64,000 nt of DNA from Spodoptera frugiperda. Lineage: Eukaryota > Arthropoda > Insecta > Lepidoptera > Noctuidae. The notes under the pieces are model-generated. The model saw only the letters and a program-made list of their open reading frames with translations, searched no databases and was not told the origin of the DNA. The stretch lies in NCBI RefSeq assembly GCF_023101765.2, contig NC_064220.1:868001-932000 (forward strand), written 5' to 3'. How positions within the stretch are numbered: position 1 is the stretch's first letter; each line of letters opens with the position of its first letter. Shown one piece after another: positions 35,604 through 44,600 of the stretch. A program made the translations under genes and the position numbers.

Positions 35604-38600
35604 GTGGTAGTAACTATAGACTATAACTTCCTTGTTTATTTTATTCTTTTAAAAAGTCTCAGCTTCGGTATTCGGCTCCCCAATTTCGCCCCCTTCCCAA
35701 TCCCCGATTCCCCAACAACCCTTAAATTCCTAACTCCAAAAGACCGGCAACGCACTTGTAACGCCTCTGGTGTTTAGGGTGTCCATAGGCGACGGCAATT
35801 GCTTACCATCAGGTGATCCGTCTGCTCGTTTACCGGCTTATACCATAGAAAAAAATTATAAATCATTCAATTTTTGAAACTACTACTAATTTAGTGTATT
35901 ACAAGTTGTATACACATTGTTTTGGATTGATTTCTTTTACCCACATTCTTGTCTCGCAAAATTTCAGTCAAATACTCATGCTACAACGCCGAAGGATACT
36001 TGTCACAAGTGCAATGGATCCGCAACAGCCACTACTCCGGTATATACGCGCTGGTGAAGCTGCTGTTTCCAGACATACTACCTGACTCCCTCAGTCAGGC
36101 AATAGTACTGGACTCTGATCTGACGTTCCTGTGTGATGTGGCTGAGCTGTGGGCCATGTTTAGGAATATGACTGATGATCAGGTAAGTTTAATGATGTGG
36201 GGTTTAGCATCAATGATTCAAATGTGTGAGGATTTTAAAGGTTTTGCTTTCGTTTTAAAAAAACGTTGCCCCACATTAGGATTTTCTCCTGTGTCGTGGG
36301 TGCGTTTACAAACATACAACTTCATATACACATGACACCCAGACCTGAAACAACAATTTGTGGATCACACAAAGAGTTGCTCCGTGCGGGAATCGAACCC
36401 GCTACCCGTTGCGCGGCAGCCAGTTGCCGGACCACCGCACCAACTGTGCAGTCAAAAAGGTGCTTTTCCACCAGAGATATGCTGTGTAGTTAACTGTGCT
36501 ACGAAGATGTAATAGCTAAGCTGTAAAACTATGTGACCATTTCCACTGATACTAAGTTATGTAGCTGTGCGAGAAAGATCCGCCCATCCGAAGCCATCCA
36601 TACCACACATGCATAGCACGCATCTTTTCATATAAAAAACATAACTTAGCTAAGTCATTCCATGTTTTTCCTCCTTTATATCTTTTGCACCAAAACCTTC
36701 ACGCTATACTAATTGAACCTGTTAGCAAATTATGACTATTTCTATAATAGATTTCGCTAAAAAACAATGCCATTATCAACCACATTTTTTCACAGTTCAT
36801 AGGCTTAGTGGAGAATGAAAGCAGTTGGTATTACACGAACAAACCCAACCGATGGCCAGCATTAGGCCGAGGTTACAACACAGGAGTGATGCTACTAGAT
36901 CTCAAGAAAATAAGGACAACTACAGACTGGACGAGGCTATGGCGCGATGCCGTCAACGACAACATAAAAAGACTGAACCACACAACATTGGCTGACCAGG
37001 ATGTCATCAATGCCATTATTAAAAACCAACCGCGCTTTGTCTATGATATGAGCTGTCAATACAACGTACAAATGTCCACTACGACGCTAGCTAAGAATTG
37101 TTATGGGGAAAATAAGGATAATGTTAAGGTAAGTTTGTTTACTTATGTATATAGTTCGTCGGAATTTATCATGTATCGGAGTAACATAAATATTTTAAAG
37201 AATATCACGAAATCTATATTAATATCTATCATGTAAACATACATTTTGCATTCAATACTCCAATTATGATAAGCTAACACAATCACTCATACATCACATA
37301 TATACAATCAGTCAATCATAATAAGAAATGCCTACTAAAGCTTTGTTTGATTTAAAAAAAAATAGGTACTCATTCTTCTGAGACAGGACTCCGGCTCCGG
37401 CTTGTAGTTGTCATTTCTGTATGAGGATACTCGATTAATTTCAAACCACGACTGGGGTTTACAATTATAAACTGCATGCGTGACAATCTACGTCGCGTCG
37501 CTTATAGCGCGTAACCACTGTCATGTTTTCTTCAAACAAAACCTTTTTAAACGTTCTTTACTTTTCTTAAAAACGTTGCCCCCACTTTAGGATTTTCTCT
37601 TGTGTCGTGGCTGATTTTATAAACATACAAGTTCACATGACACCCAGACCTCAAAACAACAATTTGTGGATCACACAAAGAGTTCCTCCGTGCGGGAATT
37701 GTACAAAATAATAACTTCTATATTATAATTTCAGATAATACACTGGAACTCCCCTTTAAAATACGGCGTGAAGATCCGCGACGCTCACTACTTCCGCGAC
37801 ATACATCAGTCGTACGTGAACTTCGACGGGTACCTGCTCAGGGAGAAGCTACACAGGTGCACCTTCATACAGCACGTTACTGTTAAAGTTAGTATATATT
37901 CTTTATCATTTATATTCAGTCTTTAATGGGAGCTTTTTTTGACCGGGGAAAATCATTCTATGGCTTCTCCCGTCTTAGGCGAGGCGAGAGGAAATGACTA
38001 AAAGCGCGAAAAGTAGGAGTAGGAACGGGATGTTCCTACTCCTACTTTTCGCGCCGTAGTCCCAGTAACTCGCTAGGTAGTCCGCAGCTCCGGGTGCCTA
38101 CCAACTTTTTGCGCACCAGATGGCGAGAATGTAGGAAGAGGTTTTCGTCCAATCACAGCATCCTTCAAATATTGAACGTCCAATGGTGTGGCACTAGCTA
38201 ATTCCTTAGCCTTCTCTAATTCCCTAATAAACTAGCGCCATCTGTACCCTTTGTATAAGTTTGCTTTTAACCCATTGTATGTCGAAACGCAGATCTACGC
38301 GAAACACATTGTGTTTTCTATTGTGTCTCATATACTGAACAAGAGGTTATCCTATACCTATCAAGTCTGGAGATTATGACCAACTTCTTAAGACGACACC
38401 CATAGTCCTTTCGTAGATTATTACGTGCTAAATTAACTAAGTGATTACGGTTTAATCACATTAATGGAGAAAAGCACTACTAGTTTCGAGACACAGAGGG
38501 ACTCTTCATCATGAGCAGTAGGATGCGCGACTTAGCCCTATACCTAATTCCATGAATAATTATGTAAAACTTTAAAATCTCACATTTTAAGGTCCGTTAC

Positions 38601-41600
38601 AATATTTGTGTTGCGTTTTACAATATTTAAAATCGACGCGGCTACGTCGCGTAGCCGCGTCTGTAGTAGTAAACTGTGATTTCTTAGTTAATTTAGTATT
38701 TCTCACGACAGTTATTAAAAAAATATTATGCGTTATTAATGTCCTAATTATACACCTTACAGATGAACAACTCGGACCTATGCAGCAGTTTCCGCGCGGC
38801 CCAGCAATTGAAGCTGCGCACGCATCTCTACTTCATGGACTATAGCTATAAGAACAGTGACGGCTTCGATGTCACTCTAGCTCTACAGCTGTCTATGGAC
38901 CGCCTACTGTTCCTTGAGAGACTCGTCAATTACTGGGAAGGTATTAAGCTAACTGATTTTTATTTAAAACTAGCTTCTGTCAGCGGCTTTGCCTGCGTTT
39001 CGTGGGATAAAAAGTATCCTATCAACCGAGTCAGATCATACCCTGTCTGTATACCAAATTTCATCAAAATCCGTTCAGTAGTTTCAGCGTGATTGACGGA
39101 CATACATACAAACTAACAAAGTTTCACATTTATAATATTAGTGTAATCAATATTAATAGCCAAGAGTCTGATGGTGGTCTATCGCCATAGCCAGTAAAAC
39201 CCTCGATCTTGTTCTTGGTAATATTTCCCCAATCAACTTAGTCATTTACCATTTCATTAAGGGCCCCGATGTAGCTCGAAACTAGGGGCCATCCATTAAT
39301 TACGTCACACTTTAAGGGAGGGGAGGGGGTCGTAGAAGTGTGACTTTATGTGACAAGGGGGCGGGTCACATTTAAATTATTATAATATAAATGTTAAAAC
39401 ACGAACTTGGAACTATTATAGAAAAAAAAATCTAGATGTAAAATTATAAAATGTGACGTCACACTAGGGAGGGGGAGGTCTCACAAATGTGACCAATTGT
39501 GACAAGGACGGGGGAGGGGGTTAAAAATCATGAAATTTGTGTGACGTAATTTAAGGATGGTCCCCTAGTCGGACTTCTCTGAAAACTGACCGTTTTCTTA
39601 AATGACTGTACTAGTGTTTTTCTATTTGCCTACAGGTCCACTAAGCGTAGCTATATACTTAGCCGACTGTGATGTTGGGAAGTTGTTGAATTTCATAGAG
39701 AATTGGTCCGATACTCTGCGCGACAGGAAGAACATCGGATACCATCTCGTGTTTAAAACTGATCAAGTAAGTTGTAGTTTCTTTTTTGTGATTTTTTCTC
39801 AACTTAGTCTTGTTATGCGAGTGATTGGTGTCTTTTGCTCATTAAATGGCACTGACGGCCGTTGAAGTTGTTACCGTCAAACATTTTTTGACTGATTGTT
39901 GAATCACCGCCGCCCCTGGACACCCGAAACACCAGAAGTGTTACAAGTGCGTTGCCAGCCTTTTGGGGGTTAGGAATTTATGGGTTATTGGGGAATCGGG
40001 GAGATAAGGAATAATTAATTGGGCTTCCGGTAACTTTCCATTTACCATTATTATTAACTAGCTACTTCCGCGCGGTTTTACCCGCTCTGTTCAGCTTCTA
40101 TTGGTCATAGTGTGATGTTTTATAGCCTATAAGCCTTCCTCGATAAATGCACTATACAACACAAAAAAAAATATTCAAATCGGAACAGTAGTTCCGGAGA
40201 TTAGCGCGTTCAAACAAACAAAGAAACAAACAATCAAACAAAGTCTTCAGCTTTATAATATTAGTATTGATTGGGGAATCGGGGAGATTAGGAATAATTA
40301 ATTGGGCCTCCTACGTGGAGGATTAAGGGGAAGGCCTTTGTTCAGCAGTGCACGTCTGCACGTCTCTCGGCTGATGATGATGATGATCAATTGGGCCTCC
40401 GGTAACTTTCCATTTACCATTACTATTTATAAATTAAAGTTATACGTAATAATTCCACATGGCAGGTACACTACCCAGTGAACTACCTCCGTAACGTGGC
40501 GCTGGAGAACGTGAACACTCCGTACGTGTTCCTGATGGACGTGGACTTCGTGCCCATGGTGGACCTCTACTCCCATCTCAAGGCCGCCATCAAACTCATC
40601 AACCCTTATCCGCAGAAGAAGGTATGTTTGAAAGTATATTGTGCTATCAACTGGTTTCATACATATTATGCTATTTCTTTTTTGATGTGGTATATCCCAA
40701 ATGATGGATGACAAGTTCTGGAAGACAAGAAGATGAGAGATTTTGATAGTAAAAATTCACAACAGTTGCGCTTGTAGCTACTCTAATAATGCATTCTAAT
40801 TAGTTACTGATGTGACGGTATATTGAGTAATTATCTATGAAAGTAAGATAGCGTAGTTTCTTCAAATGTGTTGAACGTTTGTCATTAAATGATAAGTAAT
40901 TTTAATTAAAAATAATGAGATAAAATTAATTAATATTAAAATTAATTAATTAAAACTAGTACCCTTAGTACGAGTTTGCTTTACGTTGAACGAGATCGAA
41001 ACGAGAGCGTGTTAGGCGCTCTGATTGGTTGGTTTATTCGCGCCGGCCAATCTGACCCGCCGGGTACAGAACGTCAATTTCATAGGTATAGTAGTATTCC
41101 GGAGCTGTGGACTACCTAGCGGGGTTACCGGGGCTCCGGCTCGAAAAGCAGGAGTAGGAACGGGGTGGTTTTTAGTCAGTAAGAGTCTCACACTCCCTCT
41201 CGCCTCGCCCAAGGCGAGAGAAGTCGTTGGATGATTTTCCCCCTCAAAAAAAAAGGTGTAGTAGTATTTTCTATTAATTATATAATGTTGGTACTTAGTG
41301 CCTGGTGGTGGCGGCGTTCGAGTCTGCGCGCTACCGCAGCTCGGTCCCGCGCAGCAAGGCGGCGCTGCTGGCGCGGCTGGCGGCGCGCGACCTGGCGCCC
41401 TTCCGCCACCACGAGTGGCCCCGCGGGCACCGCGCCACCAACTACACAAGGTGGACCACCGCCAACGCGCCCTACGAGGTACCAACCACTCTATTAGACA
41501 TTCCTAGCGCCCTCTCATTTTGATAGTACAGTAAGGAGATGCCATAATGTGATTATGCACTATGACACAAAAAACGGCTCTGCCCAATGATAGTAAAACT

Positions 41601-44600
41601 AAAAAGGTCAAAGTCAAAGTCAAAGCATTTATTTCAATTAATCCTAAATTAGGCACTTTTGAAACGTCAAATTGAATTGTCCGTCAGTCTGTCTGTCAGT
41701 GAAGCTAGGCGCTCGTTCCAAAGTGTTGCTTCGAATGGAGAAGAACGAGCAAGAAACTCCATCGTTACTCTTTTCAAAAAATGTTTTTTACAATATCTCT
41801 GATACATTATTTGATCATTTACCTATTGTATATATATGTAGGAACAATGTAACGACAATACGACGTCAAAACTATGGGACAATAAAACCAATTTGTAAAG
41901 AATATAAATTAAAAAAGCGGGTTGTTTCAAACATAGTGCCCACATATGTACACTTACAATTTTGAAATAATGCTTCTATACAAATAAAAAATAATCTTTA
42001 ATTTAATTTTTCAAATAAAAAATAAATAAATAACTGCTTGATGCCACAGGATCCCTAGACTACATTGGAATAAATTAGTACTTTAATTTAACGTGTAACT
42101 AGTGATCGTATTAGAGCATTGTCTAGTGTGAGCGAGTGTCCAGTGGAGCCGGACCAACATGCTGCCACACATTTTTATCTTCAATATAATCTGACAGTTT
42201 ATAATATGCCTGTTTACACAGTTCACGCTTTATACAAGATTTAAATTTTTTCTCGTTCAGATTCAGTATGGTGGTTGGTAGTTTATTGTAACACTTAACA
42301 CAAAATCCCATGAAGGATTTCTGCACTTTGGACAATCGGAATTGCGGTATAGCTAACTTATTTTTACCTCTCGTATTAAAATTGTGTCTGTCGCTTCTTT
42401 TTTCAAACAATTGTTGATTTTTTCTCACGTACATAATATTTTCGTAAATGAATTGAGAAGGCACTGTAAGAATGTTTATAGTTTTAAATAGTTCTCTCAA
42501 AGATTCGCGACGGGGCAAGTTATATATTGCTCGAATAGCTCGCTTTTGCAAAATAAAAATTGATTCTACATCCGCAGCTCGCCCCCACAGCAAAATGCCG
42601 TAAGACATTATGCTGTGAAAATAACTAAAATAAACAAGCCTTGCCGTACCTACGTCCGTTAGCTGCCTAATCTGTCTAATTGCATAAGCAGCTGAGCTTA
42701 GTCTCCCCGAAAGTGCTTTTATATGGGGCCCCCATTGTAATCTGTCATCTAATGTGATACCCAAAAATACAGTCTCCTTAACAAATTCTAACTTTTGTCC
42801 GTTCAAAGCAACATAACATTCGTTATTTTGTACGTTTGGCAAGCAAAATTTAATACATTTGGTTTTTTTCTCATTAAGCGCCAAGTTATTAATAGTAAAC
42901 CACTCATAGACTCGAAGAATGGAGCTGTTCACGTCGTCAAAATTATTCGTACGTCGACCTATTTTAAAAATCAGTGATGTATCATCTGCAAACAGAACCA
43001 TTTTTGGTTCATTTTCGAATATGAGTGGCAAATCGTTTATGTACACTAAAAAGAGGAAAGGACCCAATATTGAACCTTGAGGAACGCCCATTTTTATCTC
43101 AGGCCCTTGTGAATTAACACCGTTAATATGAACTTTTAGCTGCCTATCTCCTAGATATGATTTCAATAGACGGAGCGCAGTGTTTCTAATCCCGTAATGA
43201 TTTAATTTCAGCAAAAGTGTCTCGTGGTCAACGCAATCAAATGCTTTTGAGAGGTCACAAAAAACACCTATGGCATCCTGTGCTTCCTCCCAGGCACCAA
43301 ATATTTCTTTCATTAAAGTAACACCGGCGTCAGTTGTACAACGACCTTTAGTGAAACCATACTGCTGATGGTGGAAGATGGAGTTTTTATTAAAATGATG
43401 AAGCATCTGAGACAGTATCAACTTTTCAAACACTTTGCTAAGGACCGGCAAAATAGATACAGGCCTATAATTATTAGGTTCTGTGGTTTCGCCGCTTTTA
43501 AATAGTGGGATAACCTTGCTATATTTCATAAGGTCAGGAAAAACACCGTCATCTATACTTTTATTAAAAATCATAGCCAGACAGGGCGCTATAGTTTGAA
43601 TAATTGTTTTGCAGACTTTCACTGATAGTCCCCAAAGATCTTCAGTTGATTTTATTTTAATTTCTTTAAAGACCTTTACGATCTCTAGAGGATTCGTATA
43701 TTGAAAAATAAAGTCATGTTGACATGATTTTACATTTTTTTAAGCAAACTAGCTGAGAGTGTAGCTGAAGAATTTAAATCTCTAGTTATTTTAATAGGAA
43801 TATTAGTAAAAAAATTTTCAAACTCCTGTGCTACATCACATTTTGAAGAAATTTGTCCAATTTCAGATCTTAATTTAATTTCTGAATTATGTATTTTTTT
43901 CCTACCAGTCTCGTTTTGTATAATTTTCCAAGTTGTCTTTATTTTGTCATCAGCTGATTTTATTTTATTGCTGATATAAAGACGTTTTGCGGCTTTGCAC
44001 ACTAATCTAAAAGTCTTTGAGTACGATGTTACATATTGTTGAAAATGGGGGTCGTTATTATATGGTTTCATGCCATAAAGATCAAAAAGTTTATTTCTAC
44101 TCTTTCGAATACCTACAGTAGCCCAATCGCTAAATACAAATTTGGTATGAATATCTTTATTTTTGAGTGGCAAAATATTGTTAAATTCCTTGTTTAATAA
44201 TTCAAAGAAATCGTTGTAAAACTTATTCACATTACTAATATCAAATGTTTTTATACTTAATTTACTAGCTAAAGAATTGTTTAATTTCTCCAAATTTCTA
44301 AGTGTAGTTTGTCTAAATCTTATTTGAGTTTTTAGCAAAGGCAAATAAGAGCTATACGCAACCATCAGTCCACAGTGGTCGGATGGCAAGCTATTTATAA
44401 TATGTTTTTCTTTGTAATCACAATTACAAAAAACATTATCAATGCAGGTGGCAGTCGAGGATGTTATTCTAGTTGGTTCTAAAAAAACATTTTTTAAATT
44501 AAATGATCCAAACAAATTTAACAATTCCATACTGCTTGTACTATTTTCTAATAAATTAATATTGAAATCGCCACAAACAATTATTGACTTGTGACTAGTA

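Noticed and set aside
41012..41485. 157-codon minus-strand frame rich in Arg, Pro and Ala
   Set aside because: Antisense of the GC-rich LARGE exon 9 joined to an R1-type tail; a composition artefact.
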